Origin: Acidimicrobiia bacterium
GTDB lineage: Bacteria > Actinomycetota > Acidimicrobiia > IMCC26256 > JAMXLJ01
Length of the DNA stretch: 41,163 nucleotides
Direction of reading: 5' to 3'
Assembly: GCA_035651955.1 (NCBI GenBank)
Contig: DASRES010000025.1
Span: forward strand, 1-41,163
The notes under the pieces were generated by a model. That model was given only the letters and a program-made list of their open reading frames with translations. It did no database searches and was not told the DNA's origin. The position numbers and the translations under genes were made by a program. Each line of letters starts with the position of its first letter. Positions within the stretch are counted from its first letter, which is position 1. Positions 31,165-40,068 of this stretch are shown one piece after another.

Positions 31165-31974
31165 ATGGGGACGACGGCGAGGGATCGCGGCTACGAGTGC
31201 ATCCTCGTCGAGCGCGACGCCGACTTCGTCACGATCACGATGAACCTGCCCGCGCGCCGCAACGCGCTGTCGCTCGAGCACCTGCAGGAGCTGCTCGACG
31301 CGTTCGCGTGTGCAGGGCGGAGCGACGCGCGCGGCGTCGTCCTCGCCGGGAACGGGCCCGTCTTCTCCGCCGGTCACGACTTCGCCGACATGGCCGGCAA
31401 CGACCTCGCCGCGATGCGCGCCCTCCTCCAGACCTGCACCGACGTCATGACGACGATGCAGCGCATCCCGCAACCCGTCGTCGCCCGCGTGCACGGGCTG
31501 GCGACCGCCGCGGGCTGCCAGCTCGTCGCGTCCGCAGACCTCGCGGTCGCGTCGACCGACGCCGGGTTCGCGGTGCCGGGCGGGCGGGGTGGATGGTTCT
31601 GCACGACGCCGCTGGTCGCGCTGGGCCGGAACGTCGGCCGCAAGCGCGCGCTCGAGATGGCGATGACGGGCGACGTGATCGACGCCGCGACCGCGGCCGA
31701 CTGGGGTCTCGTCAACCACGTCGTGCCTCCGGACGAGCTCGACCGCGCGACGCGCGACCTGCTCGCGCGCGCGACTCGGGGCAGCGCGCTGTCGAAGGGC
31801 ATCGGCAAGCAGGCGTTCTACGCGCAGATCGACCTCGACCAGCCGAAGGCGTATGCGTACGCGATCGAGGTCATGGCGGCCGCGAGCCAGACCGACGACG
31901 CGCGCGAAGGCGTCGCCGCGTTCCTCGAGAAGCGCCCGCCACGCTTCCACGGCGATGACCGCGGGTTCGGGTGA
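31165..31974 (+). CDS. Enoyl-CoA hydratase/isomerase family protein, ECHDC3-like
   Basis: This 269-residue crotonase-fold protein has the oxyanion-hole segments of the family (RRNALSLEHLQELLDAF, FSAGHDFADM and VHGLATAAGCQLVASADLAVAS). The region that carries catalytic glutamates in hydratases reads AGFAVPGGRGGWFCTTPLVALGRNVGR, without them. This and the tail LEKRPPRFHGD resemble the ECHDC3 group, so hydratase activity should not be assumed. ATG 31165 is preceded by GGGGAGG. Its stop overlaps the HAD start (GTGA), so the two are co-translated. Divergent from qcrC. Confidence 0.85.
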   Translation: MGTTARDRGYECILVERDADFVTITMNLPARRNALSLEHLQELLDAFACAGRSDARGVVLAGNGPVFSAGHDFADMAGNDLAAMRALLQTCTDVMTTMQRIPQPVVARVHGLATAAGCQLVASADLAVASTDAGFAVPGGRGGWFCTTPLVALGRNVGRKRALEMAMTGDVIDAATAADWGLVNHVVPPDELDRATRDLLARATRGSALSKGIGKQAFYAQIDLDQPKAYAYAIEVMAAASQTDDAREGVAAFLEKRPPRFHGDDRGFG

Positions 31975-32648
31975 CGGGCATCCGCGCCGTGCTGTTCGAC
32001 ATCGGCGACACGCTGTTCGGCCGGGCCGGTGGTCACCGCAGCATCGTCGAGGAAGCCGCAGCACTCGGCGTCGACGTCACCGACGAGGACGCGCGGCGTC
32101 TCTGGGCCGAGATCCAGGCGCTCGCGCGGACTCCGCAGGAGCTCGCCAAGGGACGTGACCTCTCGGCTGACGCGCACCGTGAGGCGTGGACCGCGCTGTA
32201 CAGCGCGGCCGATGTGCTGGTGGACGGGCTCGGCCGCGCGCTCTACGAGCGCGAGATCGATCCGGCACGGTGGGTCCCGTACACCGACACGGGCGCGACG
32301 CTGCACACGCTCGCACGCTCCGGGCTGCGGCTCGGCGTCGTGAGCGACACGGGGTGGGACTACCGCCGCGTGCTCGCGCGGCACGGCTGGCTCGACCTGT
32401 TCGACTCGATCGTCTTCTCGTGCGACCACGGCGCGCAGAAGCCCGAACCGGCCCTGTTCCGCACCGCGTGCGACGAGCTCGGCGTGCACCCGGCCGAGAC
32501 GGTCATGGTCGGCGACAACGCGCTCACGGACGGCGGTGCCGTGCTGGCCGGTCTCAGCGTGCTGCTCCTGCCCGTCGTCGAACCGGGGACGCGCCGGGGG
32601 CTCGATGCCGTCGTTCGCCTCGCGGTCGGCGGTGACGGCACGCGTTGA
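31971..32648 (+). CDS. HAD-superfamily hydrolase
   Basis: This 225-residue protein has the four HAD motifs. They are FDIGDTLFG (nucleophile Asp, but with Gly-Asp after Ile, as in the DxGDT subgroup), VVSDTGWD (motif II), KPEPALF (motif III Lys) and MVGDNALTDGGAV (motif IV). A helical cap lies between motifs I and II. It is a likely phosphatase of the small-molecule group (subfamily IA). It starts within the crotonase stop (GTGA). A joint role with the crotonase is inferred from this coupling, not shown. Confidence 0.88.
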   Translation: MTGIRAVLFDIGDTLFGRAGGHRSIVEEAAALGVDVTDEDARRLWAEIQALARTPQELAKGRDLSADAHREAWTALYSAADVLVDGLGRALYEREIDPARWVPYTDTGATLHTLARSGLRLGVVSDTGWDYRRVLARHGWLDLFDSIVFSCDHGAQKPEPALFRTACDELGVHPAETVMVGDNALTDGGAVLAGLSVLLLPVVEPGTRRGLDAVVRLAVGGDGTR

Positions 32649-32650
32649 CC

Positions 32651-32691
32651 GCGCCGCGCGGCGCTTCGTAACGTCGCCGTCGGCCGGCGAC
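32651..32691 (+). terminator. Two tandem hairpins between the HAD and lipoprotein genes
   Basis: Directly after the HAD stop lies a perfect 14-base palindrome GCGCCGCGCGGCGC (32651-32664). It is followed by GTCGCCG (32673-32679) pairing with CGGCGAC (32685-32691). They could end HAD transcription or shape the leader of the downstream gene, whose ATG is 16 bases after the second stem. Confidence 0.35.
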
Positions 32692-32707
32692 ACCGGGGGG
32701 ATGAGCC

Positions 32708-35074
32708 ATGGACGGTCCGACGCACACCGGACGTGTGCAGGCACGGCGCTGCTTCGCTGCGCTCGTCGCGGTGTTCACGCTCGCCGTCTCGGGATGCGCG
32801 TTCGTCGTCGGAGGTCGCATCCCGCACACGGGTCCCGCGAGCCGCGTCCACGTCCTCGCGCCGTTCGACCGGACGCAGGCCGACCGCAGCGGCACGGTCG
32901 GCGTCACGATCCGGGTCGACGCCCCGCTCGACCCCGCGACCCTGCGCGTCCTGCTGACGACCGGCGCGCCGACCACACCGACCGTCGTCGACGTCACGAG
33001 CCGGTTCGCGCACAACGGGTCGCTGGCGACCGCGACGTTGCATGCGTCCGACCTGCGCCCCGGCCTGACGACGATCCTCGCGACCGCGTCGCGCGCCGGC
33101 CACCGGCCCGAAGGGCGCGACCGCGCGTACGCGACGTTCTCGTGGGAGCCCGGCCTCGACCTCTCGACGGCGACGCGCTGCGACGTCATCGACCCCGCGA
33201 AGTGTCTGCTGCCGTTCCCGAACAACTGGTTCACGGTCGCGGACCCCCACACTGACACCGGCCGCCGCGTGAACCTCGCGGCGGACTCCATGCCCGCGAA
33301 CAACCATGGTGTGCACGTCGACCCGACCCAGTGGAACCGCAACGACGGGTTCAGCCCGGGCGCGATGATCCTGACGTACGTACCGCACGTCGACCTCGCG
33401 AAGACCGGCGCCGCGCCCATCACGGACATCGGGCGCTCGCTCGATCCGAACCAGCCGATCGTCCTGCTCGACGCCGACACCGGTCAGCGCTGGCCGTTCT
33501 TCGCGGAGCTCGACGCACAGGCGGATCCGCTCGAGGGCGCGATCCTCGTCATCCGTCCCGCGAAGAACCTCACCGAGGGGCATCGCTACGTCGTCGCGCT
33601 CCGCGACATGCGCGACGCGAGCGGGTCGATCATCCCCGCGAGCCGTGGCTTCCAGCTCTACCGCGACGGCATCCCGACGTTCGACCCGACGATCGAGCAG
33701 CGCCGCCCCCAGATGGAGTCGATCTTCCGCTCGCTGCGGCGTGTCGGTGTCGGGCGTTCGAGCCTGTACCTGGCGTGGGACTTCACCGTCGCGAGCGAGC
33801 GCAGCCTGTCCGAGCCGGTGCTGCACATGCGTGACGACGCGTTCTCGACGCTCCACGGCAACGCGCCCGCGTTCACCGTCACGAACGTCCAGGACAACGT
33901 CGACGCCCAGATCTTCCGCCGCGTGACCGGCACGTTCACCGTCCCGAGCTACCTCACCGGCACGGGCGCTGCCGGATCCACGTTCGTGTACGGCCCGGAC
34001 GGGCTCCCGCAGCGCAACGGCACGCTGCAGGCGTCGTTCATCTGCAACATCCCGCGCGCGGCGACGGCGGACGGGAACGACCCCGTGCACCCGGCGCGCG
34101 CCGGCGTGTACGGGCACGGTCTCCTCGGCAGCAACGACGAGGTGAACGCCGGCAACGTCGAGGCGATGGGCAACGAGCACGACTTCGTCTTCTGCGCGAC
34201 GAAGTGGATCGGCTTCTCGGACGAGGACATCGGCACCGCGGTGAGCGCGTTGCAGGACTTCTCGAACTTCCCGAAGCTCGCCGACCGCACGCAGCAGAGC
34301 TTCGTGAACTTCCTGTTCCTCGCCGAGCTCATGCGCTCGCCGAAGGGCTTCGTCACGAACGCCGCCTTCCAGGCCGGCGCGTCGCACACGCCCGTCATCC
34401 AGACGGGCGCGGTGTACTACGACGGCAACAGCCAGGGCGGGATCCTCGGCGGCGCGGTGACCGCGATCTCGAACGAGTGGACTCGCGCGGTGCTCGGCGT
34501 GCCGGGCATGAACTACAGCACGCTGCTGCAGCGCAGCGTCGACTTCGACACGTACAAGGTCATCCTGAACCCGTCGTATCCCGACGAGATGGACCGCATG
34601 CTCGACTTCTCGATCGTCCAGATGCTGTGGGACCGCGCGGAGGCCGACGGCTACGCGGAGCACATGACGACGAACCCGTACCCGAACACGCCGGCGCACA
34701 CCGTCCTGCTTCACATGGCGTTCGGTGACCACCAGGTCGCGAACATCGCGACGGAGACGGAAGCGCGCACGATCGGCGCGTCGATCCGGGAACCCGCGCT
34801 CGCACCCGGTCGTGACACTGCTGTCGTCCCGTTCTGGGGCATCCCGCCGATCACGCACTTCCCGTTCGGTGGGTCGGCGCTCGTCGTGTGGGACAGCGGG
34901 AACAAGGCACCCCCAGACGCCAACGTCCCGCCGGAGCCCGACTCGGTGTACGGACCCGATCCGCACGAGAAGCCGCGCAGCCAGGTGAGCGCACGCGTGC
35001 AGAAGTCGGACTTCCTGCAGCCGAACGGCGCCGTCGTCGACGTCTGCGGCACGACCCCCTGCCTCGCGCCATGA
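32708..35074 (+). CDS. Large lipoprotein with Ig-like N-terminal and lipase-like alpha/beta-hydrolase domain
   Basis: This 788-residue protein begins with a lipoprotein signal ending in LAVSGCAF (lipobox). The next 120 residues look like an Ig-like 'big' domain (TVGVTIRVDAPLDPATLRVLLTT). Then comes a long domain containing LPFPNNWFTV, GFSPGAMILTYVPHVDLAKTG and HRYVVALRDMRDASGS, which resembles the N-terminal region of bacterial virulence-factor lipases. The C-terminal hydrolase part has YGHGLLGSNDEVNAGN, the nucleophile elbow YYDGNSQGGILGGA (Ser in GNSQG), and a candidate histidine at HMAFGDHQVAN. A G-rich stretch precedes the ATG by 7 bases. It is probably a surface esterase; the substrate is unknown. 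The 18-bp palindrome follows its stop. Confidence 0.83.
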   Translation: MDGPTHTGRVQARRCFAALVAVFTLAVSGCAFVVGGRIPHTGPASRVHVLAPFDRTQADRSGTVGVTIRVDAPLDPATLRVLLTTGAPTTPTVVDVTSRFAHNGSLATATLHASDLRPGLTTILATASRAGHRPEGRDRAYATFSWEPGLDLSTATRCDVIDPAKCLLPFPNNWFTVADPHTDTGRRVNLAADSMPANNHGVHVDPTQWNRNDGFSPGAMILTYVPHVDLAKTGAAPITDIGRSLDPNQPIVLLDADTGQRWPFFAELDAQADPLEGAILVIRPAKNLTEGHRYVVALRDMRDASGSIIPASRGFQLYRDGIPTFDPTIEQRRPQMESIFRSLRRVGVGRSSLYLAWDFTVASERSLSEPVLHMRDDAFSTLHGNAPAFTVTNVQDNVDAQIFRRVTGTFTVPSYLTGTGAAGSTFVYGPDGLPQRNGTLQASFICNIPRAATADGNDPVHPARAGVYGHGLLGSNDEVNAGNVEAMGNEHDFVFCATKWIGFSDEDIGTAVSALQDFSNFPKLADRTQQSFVNFLFLAELMRSPKGFVTNAAFQAGASHTPVIQTGAVYYDGNSQGGILGGAVTAISNEWTRAVLGVPGMNYSTLLQRSVDFDTYKVILNPSYPDEMDRMLDFSIVQMLWDRAEADGYAEHMTTNPYPNTPAHTVLLHMAFGDHQVANIATETEARTIGASIREPALAPGRDTAVVPFWGIPPITHFPFGGSALVVWDSGNKAPPDANVPPEPDSVYGPDPHEKPRSQVSARVQKSDFLQPNGAVVDVCGTTPCLAP

Positions 35075-35086
35075 GCGCAACGCCCG

Positions 35087-35130
35087 GTTGGTACACAAGT
35101 CGCGGTCAGGGGCGCGACTTGTGTACCAAC
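35087..35130. repeat. Convergent-junction palindrome, copy 2
   Basis: Left arm GTTGGTACACAAGTCGCG (35087-35104), 8-base loop, right arm CGCGACTTGTGTACCAAC (35113-35130): a perfect 18-bp inverted repeat. It sits between the convergent lipoprotein (stop 35074) and ABC-F (stop 35148) genes, the same context as copy 1 at 22527-22570. Confidence 0.9.
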
Positions 35131-35147
35131 GCGGCGCGAGCGGTGGG

Positions 35148-36749
<1,602 letters not shown>

Positions 36750-36799
36750 GGGTCATGGTCGCGCGCGGCACGCGCGTGACCGGACCCATTTCCGGCTGC

Positions 36800-37153
36800 T
36801 CAGGAGTCGTCGAGGTCGAGCCGACCAGCGACGACGTCGCGCGCGTCGTCCGTCTCGAACACGAGCACGAACCCGCGGCCGTGCGGGGTCCACCGGTACT
36901 GCACCGCGTGCGTCGCGCCGGCGGCGTCGTGGAGGACGAGGGCCGCGCTGCCGCGCCAGCACCCGCGCTCGTCGTACCCTTCGGCCGTGAGGTCGGTGTG
37001 CTCGCCGTTCGGGAGCGCGAACCGCACGTCCAGCCGGTCGTCCGTGACGACGGTGGAGACGGGGACGCGCTCGCCCTGGAGATGGGGCGCGGCGCTGAGG
37101 TGAGCGGCCTCCTCCGACGCCACGAACCACCCGTTCCGTGGGACGCCCGTCAC
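36800..37153 (-). CDS. Small conserved-looking protein of unknown function
   Basis: About 117 residues from a GTG at 37153. The sequence has a beta-rich look, with alternating strands such as VPVSTVVTDDRLDVRFALPNGE, GSAALVLHDAAGATHAVQYRW and GRGFVLVFETDDARDVVAGRLDLDD. The start is uncertain: in-frame GTG codons further upstream, up to 37276, would run into the acyl-CoA dehydrogenase promoter, and no good ribosome-binding site marks 37153. It is divergent from the acyl-CoA dehydrogenase and about 50 bases upstream of the ABC-F gene. No domain recognised. Confidence 0.6.
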   Translation of the reverse strand: MTGVPRNGWFVASEEAAHLSAAPHLQGERVPVSTVVTDDRLDVRFALPNGEHTDLTAEGYDERGCWRGSAALVLHDAAGATHAVQYRWTPHGRGFVLVFETDDARDVVAGRLDLDDS

Positions 37154-37211
37154 GGGCGCACGGTATCCGTGCCGGCGGCCGTCGCCCGACGGAGCCCATG
37201 GGTACACTGCT

Positions 37212-37227
37212 GTTACCGCTGAGTAAC
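37212..37227. promoter_or_regulatory. Operator-like inverted repeat GTTAC-N6-GTAAC
   Basis: The inverted repeat GTTACcgctgaGTAAC lies between the divergent unknown gene and the acyl-CoA dehydrogenase, 54 bases before the dehydrogenase start, in an AT-richer patch (GGTACACTGCTGTTACC). Spacing and symmetry fit a TetR-type operator, and such regulators commonly control acyl-CoA metabolism, but no regulator gene is near. Confidence 0.45.
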
Positions 37228-37281
37228 TTCCGCGCCGGCCCGCGTCGTGGCCCGGCCGCGAAACGCAGGGAGACACGAGAC

Positions 37282-38505
37282 ATGGCCGACTTCTCGCTCG
37301 AGCTCAACGAGGACCAGCTCCAGATCCAGAAGTGGGTCCACGACTTCGCCGAGCAGACGATCCGTCCCCAGGCGCACGAGTGGGACGAGCGGGAGGAGAC
37401 GCCGTGGCCGATCATCGAGGAGGCGGCGAAGATCGGCCTGTACTCGCCGGAGTTCGTCGCGAACGCGTTCGCCGACCCGGCCGGCCTCACGCTCCCGGTG
37501 GTGATGGAGGAGATGTGCTGGGGTGACGCGGGCATCACGCTCGCCATCTTCGGCACCGTCCTCGGCGTGTCCGGGATCGTCGGCAACGGGACGCCGGAGC
37601 AGATCGCCGAGTGGGTCCCGCAGTGCTTCGGCACGCCCGACGACATCCACGTCGCCGCGTTCGCCGTGAGCGAGCCCGATGCCGGCAGCGACGTGAGCTC
37701 GTTGCGGACGCGCGCCGTCTACGACGAGGCGAAGGACGAGTGGGTGCTCAACGGCACCAAGACGTGGATCACGAACGGCGGCATCGACAAGGTCCCGAAC
37801 GTGCACGTGATCGTCGCGTCGGTCGACCCCGCGCTGAAGGCGCGCGGGCACGCGAGCTTCGTCGTCCCGCCGGGGACGCCGGGGCTGCGCATGGGTCAGA
37901 AGTTCAAGAAGATGGGGATTCGCGCGAGCCACACCGCCGAGGTCGTCCTCGACGACGTGCGTGTGCCCGGTAGCTGTCTCCTCGGCGGGAAGGAGAAGCT
38001 CGACGACCGCCTCGCGCGTGCGCGCGAGGGGAAGAGCTCGCGCGTGCAGGCGGCAATGAGCACGTTCGAGGCGAGCCGGCCGCTCGTCGGTGCCCAGGCG
38101 CTCGGCATCGCGCGCGCCGCGTACGAGTACGCGCTCGACTACGCGAAGGAGCGTGTCGCGTTCGGCACGCCGATCATCGAGAAGCAGGGGATCGCGTTCA
38201 AGCTCGCCGACATGCGGATGGAGATCGACGCCGCGCGCCTGCTCGTGTGGCGCGCGTGCTGGATGGCGCGCAACGGCAAGCGCTTCGAGGCCGGTGAGGG
38301 CTCGATGAGCAAGCTCAAGGCCGGCGAGGTCGCGGTCTGGGCGACCGAGCAGGCGATCCAGATCCTCGGCGGCTACGGCTACGTGCGGGAGTACCCGGTG
38401 GAGCGCTGGCACCGCGACTCCAAGATCTACACGATCTTCGAGGGCACGTCCGAGATCCAGCGGCTCGTGGTCGCGCGCGCCATCTCTGGCGTGCACATTC
38501 CCTGA
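37282..38505 (+). CDS. Acyl-CoA dehydrogenase
   Basis: This 407-residue flavoenzyme catalyses alpha,beta-dehydrogenation of an acyl-CoA with transfer of electrons to ETF. Family features run in order: DQLQIQKWVHDFAEQTIRP, AAFAVSEPDAGSDVSSLRTRA (FAD/substrate loop), WVLNGTKTWITNG, GQKFKKMGIRASHTAEVVLDDVRVP, GAQALGIARAAYEYALDYAKERVAFG, and IQILGGYGYVREYPVERWHRDSKIYTIFEGTSEIQRL, whose glutamate is the usual catalytic base. A GGGAG ribosome-binding site precedes the ATG. Substrate chain length is not clear; the 407-residue length and intact motifs indicate a normal enzyme. The GTTAC operator-like repeat lies upstream. Confidence 0.95.
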   Translation: MADFSLELNEDQLQIQKWVHDFAEQTIRPQAHEWDEREETPWPIIEEAAKIGLYSPEFVANAFADPAGLTLPVVMEEMCWGDAGITLAIFGTVLGVSGIVGNGTPEQIAEWVPQCFGTPDDIHVAAFAVSEPDAGSDVSSLRTRAVYDEAKDEWVLNGTKTWITNGGIDKVPNVHVIVASVDPALKARGHASFVVPPGTPGLRMGQKFKKMGIRASHTAEVVLDDVRVPGSCLLGGKEKLDDRLARAREGKSSRVQAAMSTFEASRPLVGAQALGIARAAYEYALDYAKERVAFGTPIIEKQGIAFKLADMRMEIDAARLLVWRACWMARNGKRFEAGEGSMSKLKAGEVAVWATEQAIQILGGYGYVREYPVERWHRDSKIYTIFEGTSEIQRLVVARAISGVHIP

Positions 38506-38518
38506 TCTCGCGATCGGC

Positions 38519-38534
38519 TCGACCGCCGGGTCGA
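38519..38534 (+). terminator. Short hairpin after the acyl-CoA dehydrogenase
   Basis: TCGACC (38519-38524) pairs with GGTCGA (38529-38534), 14 bases after the stop codon, in the 150-base gap before the convergent P450 stop. It is a small stem with no U-tract. The rest of the gap shows no gene I can support. Confidence 0.3.
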
Positions 38535-38655
38535 CGGGTCGCATCCCGAGCGGATCCACATCGACGGCAGCGCTGAGGAGCACCGGTACGGCGACGGTCC
38601 AAAGGACGTCGTTGACGGGCTCGTTGTGTCCGCGTCGCGACCTTCGTCCTCGAGA

Positions 38656-39897
38656 TCATGGGCGCGTCTCGATGACGAGGGGGAGCTCGACGAGCCGGCG
38701 CACCATCAGGCTGAGGTGGTGGCGCAACGGTTGGCTCGACGGGTCGACTGCGAACGACGCGGTCCGGGCGAGCAGCTGTTCGAACGCGACCTTCGCTTCG
38801 ACGCGGGCGAGTGGCGCGCCGAGACACAGGTGGATGCCCCAGCCGAACCCGACGTGGTGGCGCGGGTTCGGTCGTTGGAGATCGATGTCATCGGCGTTCA
38901 CGAACGCGTCGGCGTCGCGGTTCGCCGCGGTCCACGTGAGCACCACCGTCGAACCGGCGGGGAGCGGTACTCCGCCGAGCACGGTGTCGGCCATCACACG
39001 CCGGTAGTGGCCCCGGAACGGCGGGTCGATCCGGCACGCCTCCTCGACGAACGCAGGGATCAGCTCGGGCGCACGACGCAGTCGGTCCTGCAGGGCCGGG
39101 TGCTCCGCCAGGATCCGCACGCCCGTGCCGGTCAGGCTGGTCGTCGACTCGCCACCGGCCGAGATCAGCAGGAACAGGATCATGAGTGCTTCGTCGTCGG
39201 TGAGCTCGCCGTCTTCGACCGCCTGCCCGCACACTCCGATCAGCGTCGACGGGTCGTACCGTCGTGCGGCTCGCGCCGCGAGGTACGCGTCGGCGACCGG
39301 ACCGACGTCCATCATCGGCTCGCCGAGCTCGGCAAGACGTTCCGGGGTGACGAACCCGTTGATGGCTTCGACCGACGCGTAGCCCTGCCGCTTCAAGCGC
39401 GGCGCGTCGTCATCCGCGACGCCGAGGATGCGCGCCACCATGATCATCGGCAGCGGCTCCGCGACGTCGCTCATCCACTCGATGCGGCCCGTGTGCAGCG
39501 GCGTGTCGAGTGCGCGGTCGACGAGCGCTCGGAACTCGGGCTCGATCGCCTGCATCGCGGTGGTCGAGAGCCGCCGAGCGACGACGCGACGTTGACGCGT
39601 GTGGTCGGGCGGATCCGCTGTGGCGAGGACTGCGCCAGGGCCGCCGCTGTCGATGTCGAGTCCGGGCGCGGCGCTCTGGAGTCCGGGCATGCCGTCGCGG
39701 GCGCTGCGATGCAGGAACTGCGCGGAGACGCTCGAGAAGACCGACGGGTTCGCGACGATCTCGTGGATGAGGTCCATGCGCGTCACGAGGAATGTGCCCG
39801 TACCGGGAACCTCGTGCACGGGATCAGCCGTGCGCAGCGCCGCGAAGTACGAGTGCGGGTCTTCGACGACCGCAGGGTCGAACAGCGGATCCACCAC
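38656..39897 (-). CDS. Cytochrome P450
   Basis: This 413-residue bacterial-type P450 shows all three signatures: I-helix LISAGGESTTS (acid-alcohol pair, with Ser where the proton-relay Thr is common), K-helix EEACR (ExxR), and the haem-binding loop FGWGIHLCLGAPLAR with the axial cysteine. Other family parts are ATADPPDHTRQRRVV (C-helix) and PAGSTVVLTWTAANRD. It needs external ferredoxin and reductase, and none is encoded nearby. GTG 39897 has AAGGA at 8 bases. The substrate (terpenoid, fatty acid or steroid type) is unknown. Confidence 0.93.
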   Translation of the reverse strand: MVDPLFDPAVVEDPHSYFAALRTADPVHEVPGTGTFLVTRMDLIHEIVANPSVFSSVSAQFLHRSARDGMPGLQSAAPGLDIDSGGPGAVLATADPPDHTRQRRVVARRLSTTAMQAIEPEFRALVDRALDTPLHTGRIEWMSDVAEPLPMIMVARILGVADDDAPRLKRQGYASVEAINGFVTPERLAELGEPMMDVGPVADAYLAARAARRYDPSTLIGVCGQAVEDGELTDDEALMILFLLISAGGESTTSLTGTGVRILAEHPALQDRLRRAPELIPAFVEEACRIDPPFRGHYRRVMADTVLGGVPLPAGSTVVLTWTAANRDADAFVNADDIDLQRPNPRHHVGFGWGIHLCLGAPLARVEAKVAFEQLLARTASFAVDPSSQPLRHHLSLMVRRLVELPLVIETRP

Positions 39898-40068
39898 GCC
39901 GTCGATCCTTGTACGTACCTCCGGTCTGGTGCGAATGCCGAACCACCGCTCAGCGCAGGTGGTCCGCGATCTCCTCGGCGGTCTGGACGACGAGTGGCGC
40001 GACCCGGGCGATCAGCGGGGTCCACATCCCGTAGCTCTGTCGGCACGTCGCGCGTCGGCCGCCCGTCG

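Noticed and set aside
32360-35098. Long minus-strand open frame opposite the large lipoprotein
   Set aside because: The plus strand has a signal peptide, lipobox and hydrolase elbow; the antisense protein is low-complexity.
38506-38655. Reading frame continuing past the acyl-CoA dehydrogenase stop
   Set aside because: The frame is open but shows no homology signal; probably GC-driven chance, not readthrough or a pseudogene.
39950-40027. 25-codon minus-strand frame (ending in TAEEIADHLR) between the P450 and glycosyltransferase genes
   Set aside because: It looks somewhat protein-like but has no clear ribosome-binding site, family or coupling, so it cannot be separated from chance.
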